Shown here: one piece after another, positions 1 through 9,237 of the stretch
Layout: every line of letters begins with the position of its first letter
Numbering within the stretch: the stretch's first letter is position 1
Origin: Tetramitus jugosus
Taxonomy: Eukaryota > Heterolobosea > Eutetramitea > Acrasida > Vahlkampfiidae
Reading direction: 5' to 3'
DNA length: 64,000 nt
Assembly (NCBI GenBank): GCA_937625935.1
Contig: OW569381.1
Location: forward strand, 186,001 to 250,000
The notes under the pieces: generated by a model
The model's database searches: none
What the model was told of the DNA's origin: nothing
Seen by the model: the letters and a program-made list of their open reading frames with translations, nothing else
Program-made: the position numbers and the translations under genes

Positions 1-1322
1 TCCACTGCTTCATTTTCCACCCCCATCATACCTGAGAGAAACTCCTTGCTTGTCTTTCGGGTTTCCCTCACCGTAATTTTACCATCCTTCCACACAACAT
101 TATCAAACCATAAATTGATTTGATGCTTACGGTGAATGCCCAACTTGTCAAGGTCTTTACCTACTGACAATGCCAACCTTCTTCTACGCACGATGGCCCT
201 TGGACAACGTATGAGACAGTGCTGTATCGTCTCTGGCTCTTTGAGACATCGCTCACATCTTTCCATCACTTCATCCTTGCCGTATAGACAGCGTTTTGTC
301 TCTCTTGTGTGAAGAGTCCCGCTACGCACTTGAGCATAGAACCACTCCACTTGTCTATCTTGTGGGTACTTCATAAAGCTGAAGTCAGCGCCGCTCCGCA
401 TTGCGTCAGCTTGCAACCAGTATAGCCCAAGTCCCTTGATTCTTTCAGTCCTTTGTTGGTTCATTATTGACTGTAGCTGCTCTCTACTCTCGATATGGGA
501 GTCCCCCATCATAAGAGTTTCTGCATTACTGCTGGAGGTACCCTCCCTGAGTAACTGACATCCACACTCGTTCATTTGTGACAGCATGATGTTCAGCATC
601 TCATGAGATCTTGCCCCGATCTTGCACCCCGGGAATTCGATTCTGGTTTCCTTCGGACTTTTGAGCTTGTGGTCCAGGACCAGTTGGTCCCTGTTTGTGA
701 TACCACCAAGGTAGAGCTTTTTGAGGATAGCTGATGGCACATATCGTGCTATATTGCAGTCATCACAGTTTTTGTAGACCCGTTCCTTCCCTAGTTTGAT
801 ATTGTATCTGTGCATTCTTAGCGCACACCACTTCAGGTAAGAGTGCTTAGCGTGTTCCAGCCTGTTGCTTGACTGAAATACATTCTCTGATTGGAATGTT
901 TGTTTTTGCTTGATCTCCTCAAGCGTGTCAAGCAACAGCTGTTTCGCTTCGGTATCTCTTTTACCAGACACCATGGTACTGACAAACCATGCGGTTTGTG
1001 TCGTGATCGTTTCTTCTATATCGTTCAGACCGATCGATCCATGATCACTGCTGACAGGTAGCAGTTCGGAGGGGAAGCGTTTCATTGCTACCGATCCGTA
1101 CTTGACCAGCATCCTTCCCAATCTGTTCACCTTGAGTATCCATCCATCAGTCCAATCAGTGAACTTCATTAATTTCTTGCTAATTGTTTTCAACCAATTT
1201 TCATCTATGTTTGTGGCCTCCTGCAGCAGTAGTATGTCTATTTGCTCCGACTCCAGGAAGTCTACGACATCACTGGCCTTCCCTTTGATGCCGTTGATGT
1301 TGTACCACATCACTTTTAACAT
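1..1322 (-). mobile_element. LINE-type retrotransposon ORF2, internally shortened, runs off the window
   Basis: On the minus strand an open frame starts with ATG at 1322-1320 and continues without a stop to base 1 (about 440 codons). The first residues (MLKVMWYNINGIKG, then DILLLQEAT) look like the start of an APE-type endonuclease, with the Asn and Glu expected in its first two motifs. After about 130 residues the frame passes straight into the C-terminal part of ORF2 that is also present at 36.6-37.7 kb, including a CxxC pair (NCDDC) and a CCHC knuckle (CERCLKEPETIQHCLIRC). The rest of the endonuclease and the whole reverse transcriptase core (no FADD-type motif) are absent, so this is an internally deleted or chimeric copy whose frame has stayed open. 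It would not be an autonomous element. The right part is outside the window. Confidence 0.75.
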
Positions 1323-1639
1323 GGTGGCGTTTGTTCTAACTGGGGTTGATTCACTTCAGCATTGCGAGTCGTGTGTACATTAACTATTGTTGATGCAACC
1401 TCTTTGCTGGCTTGTACCAAGTCTTTCATCTGAGCCATTCTTTCGGGTGTTTTGAGGAGTGCTTTCTTCCTCGAGTTCTCCGAGAGCATTGTGTTGGTTC
1501 CATGCTTGCCACTCTCTTTTCTTGGCGTGTCCTCCCTTAGTACCGCGTAGTTGTAAATGAGTGCTTGGCTGTCCGAGAGAGCACACTCTCTCCTCTTAGC
1601 TCGTCTAGCACTTATTAAGAGCTTCTTTCGCTCTTCCAT
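1316..1639 (-). CDS. LINE ORF1 C-terminal part, overlapping ORF2
   Basis: This minus-strand frame ends in TAA at 1318-1316 and overlaps the ORF2 start: the junction reads ATGTTAA, with the ORF2 ATG inside it. The first in-frame ATG is at 1639, giving 107 residues; the frame is open further upstream to a stop near 1747, so the 5' part of ORF1 is missing or degraded. The product is basic and Lys/Arg/Gln-rich (RRAKRRE near its start), consistent with the nucleic-acid-binding ORF1 proteins of non-LTR elements, but no domain is recognisable. It is placed in the element by position and by the ATGTTAA overlap. Confidence 0.5.
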   Translation of the reverse strand: MEERKKLLISARRAKRRECALSDSQALIYNYAVLREDTPRKESGKHGTNTMLSENSRKKALLKTPERMAQMKDLVQASKEVASTIVNVHTTRNAEVNQPQLEQTPPC

Positions 1640-1739
1640 TGTGTGTTCATCGGACGGCTCACTGACACTTAGTGGCTGTGATTGATTATCCACGTTATTG
1701 TTGGGAATCAAGACTGTCTCTTGATGTGGAACTATCTCA

Positions 1740-2152
1740 CCGTTCTATTCTAGCATGATTACATCATTTCTCTCTCCGCTTGCTGTCATGTCCCCGTCAA
1801 GGTTATGAGGAGAACCTTCACAGGGTATTTCTCGTAAATCTGTTATTTACAAGATTTAATGGAATTGTTGTAGTAGTTAGTATCGTAAGAATCGGTGCAG
1901 TATCGAGTAACTTTTCTGTCAGAATTATCTGAGGATCACGCAAAATTCAAAAGGAATGAGGTCAAATTACGTGTGCTGATTTTTGGGCGCGTGGCTGGTC
2001 TGGCGGGAAATCCAATGGTCGTCCCAGGACACATGATGGATTGTGGTCGCCCGAACAAATCCAGGTCGAATCCAGGTTTTGTAATCCAGGCAACCAACGT
2101 CAAATAAAAGTCGGTTGGTTTCTTTCACCAACCAAACAACCAAACAACAACA
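1740..2152. other. spacer without a supported gene
   Basis: AT-rich stretch between the LINE fragment and the chromodomain ORF. Short frames here have no ATG start or family resemblance. The 5' boundary of the LINE insertion should lie in its left part, but its other end is outside the window, so no target-site duplication can be tested. Confidence 0.5.
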
Positions 2153-2465
2153 ATGACACAACAACAGTCACAACAACCATCACAACCACAACAAGAAGAG
2201 GAGTATGAAATTTCTGCACTGGGGGATGAGAAAAAGAAGAAAAAGGAACCAGTTCTTGGTTCAATGGGCGGACCCCTCCAACATCGAGCATGACTCCTGG
2301 GAATGGGAGGACATCTCCAAAGAACTTGTACAAGAGTTTCTGTCAAAGTATAATCCTAGACGTCGGCTTGAACTGTATTACTTACAGCGTCATAAAAGAA
2401 TCCCGGTCTATCTTGAATCAGGTCATGGAATCAAGAAGAAGAAGAACAACAAGAAGAAGAAATAA
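2153..2465 (+). pseudogene. chromodomain protein with a one-base frameshift
   Basis: An ATG at 2153 opens a Gln-rich N-terminus leading into EEEYEISAL, which fits the first strand of a chromodomain. In the A/G-rich run at about 2229-2247 the frame must shift to continue: the other frame then reads NQFLVQWADPSNIEHDSWEW and on to KELVQEFLSKY, matching the chromodomain core (aromatic Trp in FLVQW, Trp of DSWEW, terminal helix). A Lys-rich tail follows and the frame stops at 2465. Joined, the protein would be about 104 residues, essentially a chromodomain alone. Chromodomains bind methylated histone tails and also occur in retrotransposon integrases. The break lies in a homopurine run, so a sequencing error is as likely as a true pseudogene. 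Confidence 0.5.
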
Positions 2466-2950
2466 AAACCAGAATAGAAAACGAGGCGGATGACTGCGTC
2501 CTTGTATCATGAGTGGCAGTAAAAAAAAATCCGAGTCCGTTTATTCTGGTGCTTAGCTTCTTCTCCATTTTGACGCACAGTGAGCAACACAATGTTCGAC
2601 ATGACCTACAGTGATGGATGACAGGGAATTATTGATTGCTTGGATTTGCGTTGATTTTTTGAACGGAGATGATTTATTGATCAACATGATGATTGAACTT
2701 CAATGACCGGGGTTCCTATATATTGGACAACTGGGTTCCCTTGGCCTGACGTAGTTCATTTCGATAATTTCTCCCGGAGAAATACCAAAGAAATTTGCGC
2801 TCCATCACCTAGAAGTAATAGAGCGTTGGGTGTAACAACGATGCTCTTGGAGATGTTTCTGATGGAAGGAAGAAGGCATCTTTAATTCAAGATAAGAGAG
2901 AAAGTGCTGAGAAAAATTGTGAGATGGATGCTGCTAGACTAAACGCGAAT
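2466..2950. other. spacer without a supported gene
   Basis: About 480 bases between the chromodomain ORF and the LINE ORF1. A 60-codon plus-strand frame (2703-2885) lacks recognisable features. The 3' end of the minus-strand ORF1 element should lie here, but I see no clear poly(T) tract marking it. Confidence 0.45.
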
Positions 2951-3772
2951 TCAGTCCGACATTTTGTTCAAACAGTGTTGAATTCGTGGTGATGGCAGTG
3001 GTGTTACTACAGTCCTCTGTTCTTCTGCCTCCATTAGCTCAGGAGTGGTCTCCATCCTAGCAGTGGCTTGGGCAACTACTTGTTCCGGCATTGGTACCGG
3101 TTTGTTGCCCCCTTGACCCTTTGTCTTTCCTAATTCCTTGGTGAGTTCTGTGACCTGTCGACGCAGTGCGTCAACCACCGTCAGCAGCTCCTCGTACATC
3201 TTCGTCAACCTCTTGTTGACAGCCTTGAGAGGATCATGTGGTCTCTCGACGTATCGAGTGACCGTGGCCTTTACCTTGTTCTCTCCACTGAGCACTGCTC
3301 GTGCATAGGTTTCGTCACCCATGACCACGAAAGCAGTGTCACGCTTCTTGAGCACACTGGCAACCTTCTCAGGCCCCAGTAGCTTCTTGATGTCGTCCAC
3401 TGACATGTTCTTCATGCCATGGACGATCACCTTTCTTGTGCAATCAACACTGCGCTTGGGTGCAGCAGTGCTGTTACCAATCCTCCTCTCTTTGTTGAAC
3501 AACTCAACAAAGTCATAGATGCGGTCACCCTTGACCGTCACCCATGCAACAAAGCGTTGCTGGCCTTTCCTCTTGATGACCTGGACTCGGTTGAGCCAGT
3601 CACCAAACTCCTCTCCTATCTTTCTTGCCAAAGATGACTGAGAGACACCATCACCGTTGCCAGTAATGACCACCTCTCTGTCACTTGGCCTAGAGCCTTT
3701 CCGTGCAGTGGTCCACACTGCATAACGGCTGTTGCCGTATTCCTTCACCAAATTTGTTGAATCACCAGACAT
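2951..3772 (-). mobile_element. LINE ORF1 protein, full-looking reading frame
   Basis: An ATG at 3772 opens 273 residues on the minus strand. The central part (KEYGNSRYAVWTTA; EEFGDWLNRVQVI; KRDTAFVVMGDETYARAVL) has an alternating strand/helix pattern and is followed by a coiled-coil-like segment (MYEELLTVVDALRRQVTEL), a layout common in ORF1 proteins of non-LTR elements (nucleic-acid-binding domain plus trimerising coil). The same protein is present as a broken copy at 28.66-29.2 kb, which shows that it is repetitive. No ORF2 follows it before the chromodomain ORF, so the element is 3'-truncated or the downstream part was lost. Its 5' leader (3773 onward) is interrupted by another LINE insertion. 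Confidence 0.65.
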
Positions 3773-3801
3773 GTGATTCCGTTTTTTTCTGCGTTTTTGC
3801 C

Positions 3802-3817
3802 AGTCCTCATGGACATT
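3802..3817. repeat. target-site duplication, distal copy
   Basis: AGTCCTCATGGACATT occurs here and again at 4461-4476, flanking the LINE fragment at 3816-4460. Here it runs directly into the T-tract that is the poly(A) tail of the minus-strand insert. The last two Ts could belong to the tail, so the duplication is 14-16 bp. Confidence 0.85.
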
Positions 3818-3878
3818 TTTTTTTCCATACAACAGTTGTTGCCACTTTGTTCAATACACTACTATGAGACATATCGTC

Positions 3879-3901
3879 GCTCAGAACCGCAGGTTCTGAG
3901 C
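3879..3901. other. 3' UTR hairpin of the LINE fragment
   Basis: Perfect 10-bp stem (GCTCAGAACC / GGTTCTGAGC) with a three-base loop. A second palindrome, TCGCTAGCGA, follows at about 3918-3927. Paired 3' hairpins with three-base loops also occur in the element at 37.66-37.73 kb, although their sequences differ. Such hairpins may be read by the element's reverse transcriptase (inference). Confidence 0.7.
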
Positions 3902-4157
3902 TATTGTGCAGGTCTCTTCGCTAGCGAGTCTTTCCAGACTTTGTACATTCTTTTGATTCAAGATCTTTTCATTGCATTTACCAATCTTTTCACTTTTGTT
4001 TCCCGCTTCTTGCGGCCATATACTACTATTTCCTTCATCAGTACCTCCTTCTGGTCCTCTTCTTTACCCATTAGTCCTGCCAGCAGCTCTTCCGATGTTC
4101 GACTGGGGATCCGAGGTAGCATTTTGCCATCATCGTACACCGCATTGTCAAACCAGA

Positions 4158-4318
4158 GATGTGTGCTCATTGCAAGAGCGAACCGGAGACGATCCTACAC
4201 CTCTTGGTGGAGTGTGAAGAAGCCAAAAGAGCAAGAAGCGAACTAGTGGAAGAATTCAAGGTTTCATTGAACAAACTGGAGTTTATGAGACCAGCCAAGC
4301 TCAATGGTCTCCATCAGT
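4158..4318 (+). repeat. inverted segment inside the LINE fragment
   Basis: This block reads as LINE coding sequence on the plus strand, whereas both flanks read on the minus strand. Flipping it restores one continuous reading frame across both junctions. The breakpoints coincide with a short imperfect inverted repeat: AAACCAGAGATG at 4150-4161 against CATCAGTGGTTC at 4312-4323. Confidence 0.75.
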
Positions 4319-4460
4319 GGTTCATACAGGTCTCGTACTACAGTCTTTGTGTGCAGAGTGCCACTCCGGACTTGGTGATAAAACCACAACTCACCTCTTT
4401 CTAGACCGAAAGGGCACTTCAAGAACTCATTCCACTCCTTATCCTTCTGCAGTTCAGCTT

Positions 4461-4476
4461 AGTCCTCATGGACATT
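4461..4476. repeat. target-site duplication, tRNA-proximal copy
   Basis: Second copy of AGTCCTCATGGACATT. Its right edge is 27 bp from the first base of tRNA-Phe at 4504. Confidence 0.85.
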
Positions 4477-4503
4477 CATATTTAGACCTTCAAAATGGTA
4501 TGG

Positions 4504-4576
4504 GCCGAAATAGCTCAGTTGGGAGAGCGTGAGACTGAAGATCTTAAGGTCGCGTGTTCGATCCACGCTTTCGGCA
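4504..4576 (+). tRNA. tRNA-Phe (GAA)
   Basis: The sequence folds as a complete cloverleaf: a 7-bp acceptor (GCCGAAA / TTTCGGC), a D arm with TAGCTCAGTTGGGAGAGC (the A box), an anticodon stem TGAGA / TCTTA around the loop CTGAAGA (anticodon GAA), and a T arm GCGTG-TTCGATC-CACGC (the B box). The discriminator is A; there is no intron and no encoded CCA. It is the target landmark for the LINE insertion just upstream. Confidence 0.95.
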
Positions 4577-4635
4577 CAGTTTTATCATCCCACTTTTGAA
4601 GTCTACAGCCAAGCAACAAGAGCGAAACAGAAATA

Positions 4636-6393
4636 ATGTCTCATAGTCTTCACTTGATCGATTCTCATCTTGTTCGAAACTCCAATGTCAACCTCTATTC
4701 CCTATTTGATGAGATGAGGGATTATTTCGACTCATTGGGAGAGGATAGTATTCGGACCATCTTTCTTAATAGCAACGGAATTAAGAATGTCGTATGTGAC
4801 CTTAGCATAGTTCAAAATGAAGATGGAAAGAATAGAATTCAACAATCATTAAAGAAGCTTTCCTGGCTTCATTTGAATGAGAATGAATTTGAAGTTCTTG
4901 ATTTTACATTGTTGAATCACTTGACCGGTCTGCAGTACTTGAACCTCTCTCACAATAGGTTATCATCTCTAGTGAATGCAGGAACAACAGGATTTGCAAC
5001 ACTAAAGGTCATGGATCTCTCATTCAATCATTTGAAAAACTTGCAGGGTATCTCAAAATGTTTTAACTTAAGGGAGCTCTTAGTGGACCACAACAGCCTT
5101 TCCTCGATGGACAGTTTGAAAGATGTTTTTCAATTGAGTGAACTGGTTACATTTGACTTTCGTGATAATCACATTAGTGAAACTGAAGCTACAACAATAT
5201 TCCATAAGTTAGTCACCGGATGTCCTAAGCTTTCTTTCCTCAATGGAACAATGATGAAAACCCAAATCAATCTGAAAACAAAACGAAAAGGTGTGAGCTC
5301 CATGAAAATTGAAGGATACAACTCTTCGGAAGCATCAAGTCATCCTCAGTCTCCAAGTAAAATTGAAAGTTTGAGTAGTAGCTCTAAAACAAGTGAGAGG
5401 GAACACAAACTGATCCGAAATAACTCAGACCCTGGACTACTTCCAGAAGGAGGAAACAGACCCAGAAGAGGGAGCCTTCAAACTGGATTACTTAATGATC
5501 AGAAATTACTCAACAATCTCGCAGTTTTCGCGGCCAAGAAACAATTGAAGAAAACTCAAACAGGAGAGACTAGAGTCCAATCTTTGAGCTCCCACACCAG
5601 ATCTAACTCAGATATTGTACTTCGAACAAATAGAGGGCCCTCAGAAGCCCAAGCATCTAACCTAACCCCAACAAACTTTTATTCTGAATCTCAACCAGTG
5701 ATTCATGAAGATGAAGACGAAGAAGCAGAGTACTTGAGTAGAAGCGATCTGACGAATTCAAAAAATGAAGAGGATGTAGTTGAAACTCCCTCGCGTCACA
5801 CATTAGAGCAGAATATAACTGTTCAAACCACAAAGAGATATATCGTTCAACAAAGCAACAACAACGACAGAGTAGAGTTTATGGAACAAATAGAAACGAG
5901 AACAGTTCATACTCCAACCTTTGAAAGTCGAGAAAGTTTTAGGAGGGAATCATTCTCTAATGAAAGTAGGGATAACCCGGAGATGCCTTCAACAATTGTC
6001 AATGGAAGTGACAATCTCGAACAACAGATCAAGCGATCCGACGTTAGAAGAACAAGAGGGGTATCAGAAGTTGCAAGTCTGAGCAGAAAACATTTGTCCA
6101 TGCCCCACTCTCTCCAGTTAGCTCTCCAATCTTCTTCAATGTCTTCGGATCAACATAGATCAGTCCCTGCAAGGAACACTGGTTCAATCGAAACAGTAGA
6201 GCCTATCCCAATGTCAATCAGTAGTCGATCACCCTATCCAGCCCTATCGAATAGTTCTCAAGGAGAGAGTACTTTCTTTCCACCAAGTGAGCAACTCTCT
6301 TTGAACAGGGCAATTGACATGAAAGAACTAGCAAGAACAAAGATGAAAGAAAAGTTAAAATCGATTGCTCCCTTGGATGAAATCCCAAGTTAG
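4636..6393 (+). CDS. leucine-rich-repeat protein with a long disordered tail
   Basis: Single-exon frame of 585 residues starting at the first ATG after tRNA-Phe. Residues 35-215 contain leucine-rich repeats of the LxxLxLxxNxL type (for example LKKLSWLHLNENEF, LQYLNLSHNRL, LKVMDLSFNHL, LRELLVDHNSL), closed by a cap-like segment ending in LSFLNGT, as in the SDS22/LRRC group. The rest is Ser/Thr/Asn-rich, with several Arg-x-x-Ser sites and no further domain. LRR arcs bind protein partners; no partner or enzyme domain is visible, so the function is unknown. It could be a cytoskeletal or axonemal scaffold, but nothing shows this. An AATAAA lies at about 6532. Confidence 0.88.
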   Translation: MSHSLHLIDSHLVRNSNVNLYSLFDEMRDYFDSLGEDSIRTIFLNSNGIKNVVCDLSIVQNEDGKNRIQQSLKKLSWLHLNENEFEVLDFTLLNHLTGLQYLNLSHNRLSSLVNAGTTGFATLKVMDLSFNHLKNLQGISKCFNLRELLVDHNSLSSMDSLKDVFQLSELVTFDFRDNHISETEATTIFHKLVTGCPKLSFLNGTMMKTQINLKTKRKGVSSMKIEGYNSSEASSHPQSPSKIESLSSSSKTSEREHKLIRNNSDPGLLPEGGNRPRRGSLQTGLLNDQKLLNNLAVFAAKKQLKKTQTGETRVQSLSSHTRSNSDIVLRTNRGPSEAQASNLTPTNFYSESQPVIHEDEDEEAEYLSRSDLTNSKNEEDVVETPSRHTLEQNITVQTTKRYIVQQSNNNDRVEFMEQIETRTVHTPTFESRESFRRESFSNESRDNPEMPSTIVNGSDNLEQQIKRSDVRRTRGVSEVASLSRKHLSMPHSLQLALQSSSMSSDQHRSVPARNTGSIETVEPIPMSISSRSPYPALSNSSQGESTFFPPSEQLSLNRAIDMKELARTKMKEKLKSIAPLDEIPS

Positions 6394-6596
6394 GTCAACA
6401 CAATCCAGACTGACATGATTGGACGAAAAGACAAAGTAACCCAACATTCATTATCACAGATTTCATAACCTGTATCATCGATATCAATCATACAATACTT
6501 CTTCTGTTAGACTCTACTAATCAAAAACTTTAATAAATTGTAATCTAATTCAATTTGAATCAAACGGATCCAGCTAGAAATTCAATGTCACTTTCT

Positions 6597-7271
6597 CTAC
6601 TTGTTGTGCCTTGTCGCTGCAGAAGCTCTCTTTACAATCAACTGATTCTGAATCTTGTCTCTCATTGCTTGCTTATCACTATGGAACTCAATCTGACTCA
6701 TAATATGCTTCTCCTGCTGTTCCACATTGTCCAAATCTGTTACAAACGGCAACAAATTCTCCAAACATTCCTGTCTCATGGTAGAAAACGAAATTTCGTC
6801 CAACAAAAAATTCAATTGCTCACAAGTCACTCCAAAATCACTCTTGTGTTCATTCATGTAGTTCATTAGAGTGTCAACTCTCTCATCATCATAACTCAAT
6901 TCTTTCATTTTGGATCGAATCGATTGAAATTGTGTATCAGTCATTGCTGGAACCGATATGTGATAGTAACTCGTAGTATTAGAAGATGGATTTTGGGTAT
7001 TGGAAGCTTCTGGTTCGCTATCACTCCGATTTCTCCGAATTAACCGATCATTTTCTCCGCCATGATCATGAGAAGGATAAGAAGAAGTGGTGCTATTGGC
7101 GGTGTAATAGTGAGTCGATGACAACAAAGGATCTGTTTGCTGATGATACACTCGTTGTTTTTCAATTGTGTCATAATTGGATGGAGTCGTGTAATACAGT
7201 GGAACTTCAACGTTGTTTCCACTACAACAGCAGCAAATGTACTCGTCGAGGAATCGTTTCAAAAATCCCAT
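6597..7271 (-). CDS. DUF4476-like protein with an N-terminal lipid-anchor motif
   Basis: An ATG at 7271 opens 224 residues. The N-terminus MGFLKRF...CCCC offers Gly2 for myristoylation and a Cys cluster at about 13-16 for palmitoylation, so the protein is probably held on a membrane face. Residues 25-110 are polar and disordered. Residues 115-190 (MTDTQFQSIRSKMKEL, then a helical run ending FVTDLDNVEQQEK) resemble the DUF4476 helical repeat: a short helix pair, an F/L-rich core and a final helix containing FV-D. The function of that domain is unknown. The gene converges with the LRR gene. The dual acylation signal is inferred from composition only. Confidence 0.8.
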   Translation of the reverse strand: MGFLKRFLDEYICCCCSGNNVEVPLYYTTPSNYDTIEKQRVYHQQTDPLLSSTHYYTANSTTSSYPSHDHGGENDRLIRRNRSDSEPEASNTQNPSSNTTSYYHISVPAMTDTQFQSIRSKMKELSYDDERVDTLMNYMNEHKSDFGVTCEQLNFLLDEISFSTMRQECLENLLPFVTDLDNVEQQEKHIMSQIEFHSDKQAMRDKIQNQLIVKRASAATRHNK

Positions 7272-7676
7272 TTGTATGTTATGTATGGTGTTTGATACTT
7301 TTGTTGTTGTTTTTTCTGTTGTTGGTGTTGTTTTTTTTTTGTGGTGTGTTGAGGTCGCGATTATTTTCGATCAGACGAGTGAGTGACGGCGCATGGCTGA
7401 ATTCGAAGCTTTTATGGTAAGTGGAAAGGTATTGAGGATGTCTCCTCTTCTTTGTAGTTGTCAAGAAAGGAGGTACAGGCGAAGAATCAAAAACACAGAT
7501 GGAGACTTGAGCGTTATAAATATTGATGATTTTTAATTGATTGAGGCTTTTGGACGTTCTTCAATTGTTTCTCAACGATTTTGTTTTGAAAGGTAACGAG
7601 AATGGATTTCGCTAGCTCGTTTCATTTTTGCATTTTCCTTGTTCTTCTCCGTTCTGTTCTGTTCTGATTTGATTTT
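7272..7676. other. spacer: promoter side of the DUF4476 gene and 3' side of rab11
   Basis: About 400 bases, T-rich on the plus strand. Holds the upstream region of the minus-strand DUF4476-like gene and the 3' flank of the minus-strand rab11 gene. No further gene is seen. Confidence 0.5.
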
Positions 7677-8617
<941 letters not shown>

Positions 8618-9237
8618 CTTTTTTTATTATGTGTGTGTATATTATTAATCTTGTTATTGATTCAACTAACGCGTTATTTTGTTGTTTGGTTAGGTGCTAT
8701 TTTGTGTTTTTTTTTGCTGTTGCTGTTGTTGCTGTTATACAAAATGAGAAAGCTCAATGTTGGTGTTTTTTTCTGGCAGGGAGAAGGGAGAAAAATATGA
8801 CTTCGAGAGCCGAAAATGATGTCAGAGCAGGTAGTACGCTGATGGTGGAAGAAAGAGATGTTGTGGTGTTCGTTTTCGTTTTCGTTTTCGTGGAAAAAAA
8901 AAAGAGATTCTTTGGGAGTTTTGTTGTTCAACGACAACGCAGCTCGCAGCTGTTCGTTGTTTCTTCTCTCATTTTTCACCAAAACACTGAGCGGACATTT
9001 CGGAAGATTCTTCTTTGGCTAACGACTATTTTTCTGGGATATCTGATACTGAAGTGAGACATGTGTGCATGATTGAAATGACAGCCAGGTCAACATGCAA
9101 GTTTTGTGATCATACCTGCTCTGAGATCAAACCACCTGACAAGTTGGACTAAACAAAGAAAGGGATAAGCCGATGTATCTTAAGCGGGAGTTCCTTCCAC
9201 TTCCTTCTCTCAACAAAACTGGAACACAAAAACAAAC
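8618..9237. other. divergent promoter region
   Basis: About 620 bases between the start of rab11 (minus) and the F-box/Rab-like gene (plus). Contains T-rich and CGTTTT repeat tracts (about 8868-8890). Open frames here are low-complexity and unsupported. Confidence 0.5.

Larger units (their letters stand above)
3816..4460 (-). mobile_element. 5'-truncated LINE fragment with an internal inversion
   Basis: A minus-strand LINE 3' fragment with a poly(A) tail (T9 at 3816-3824) and a 14-16 bp target-site duplication. From its 5' end the minus strand encodes LWFYHQVRSGTLHTKTVV, matching the element at 37.18-37.22 kb, and from about 4157 down it encodes THLWFDNAVYDDGK, matching its later segment. 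The intervening CCHC knuckle region (CAHCKSEPETILHLLVEC) is on the plus strand, at about 4158-4318, so that piece is inverted. The 3' untranslated part holds hairpins. The fragment sits in the leader of the neighbouring ORF1 element and 27 bp (to its duplication) from tRNA-Phe. Confidence 0.8.

Noticed and set aside
4158-4318. Twin priming as the cause of the inversion
   Set aside because: Twin priming inverts the terminal 5' part. Here un-inverted LINE sequence lies on both sides of the inverted piece.
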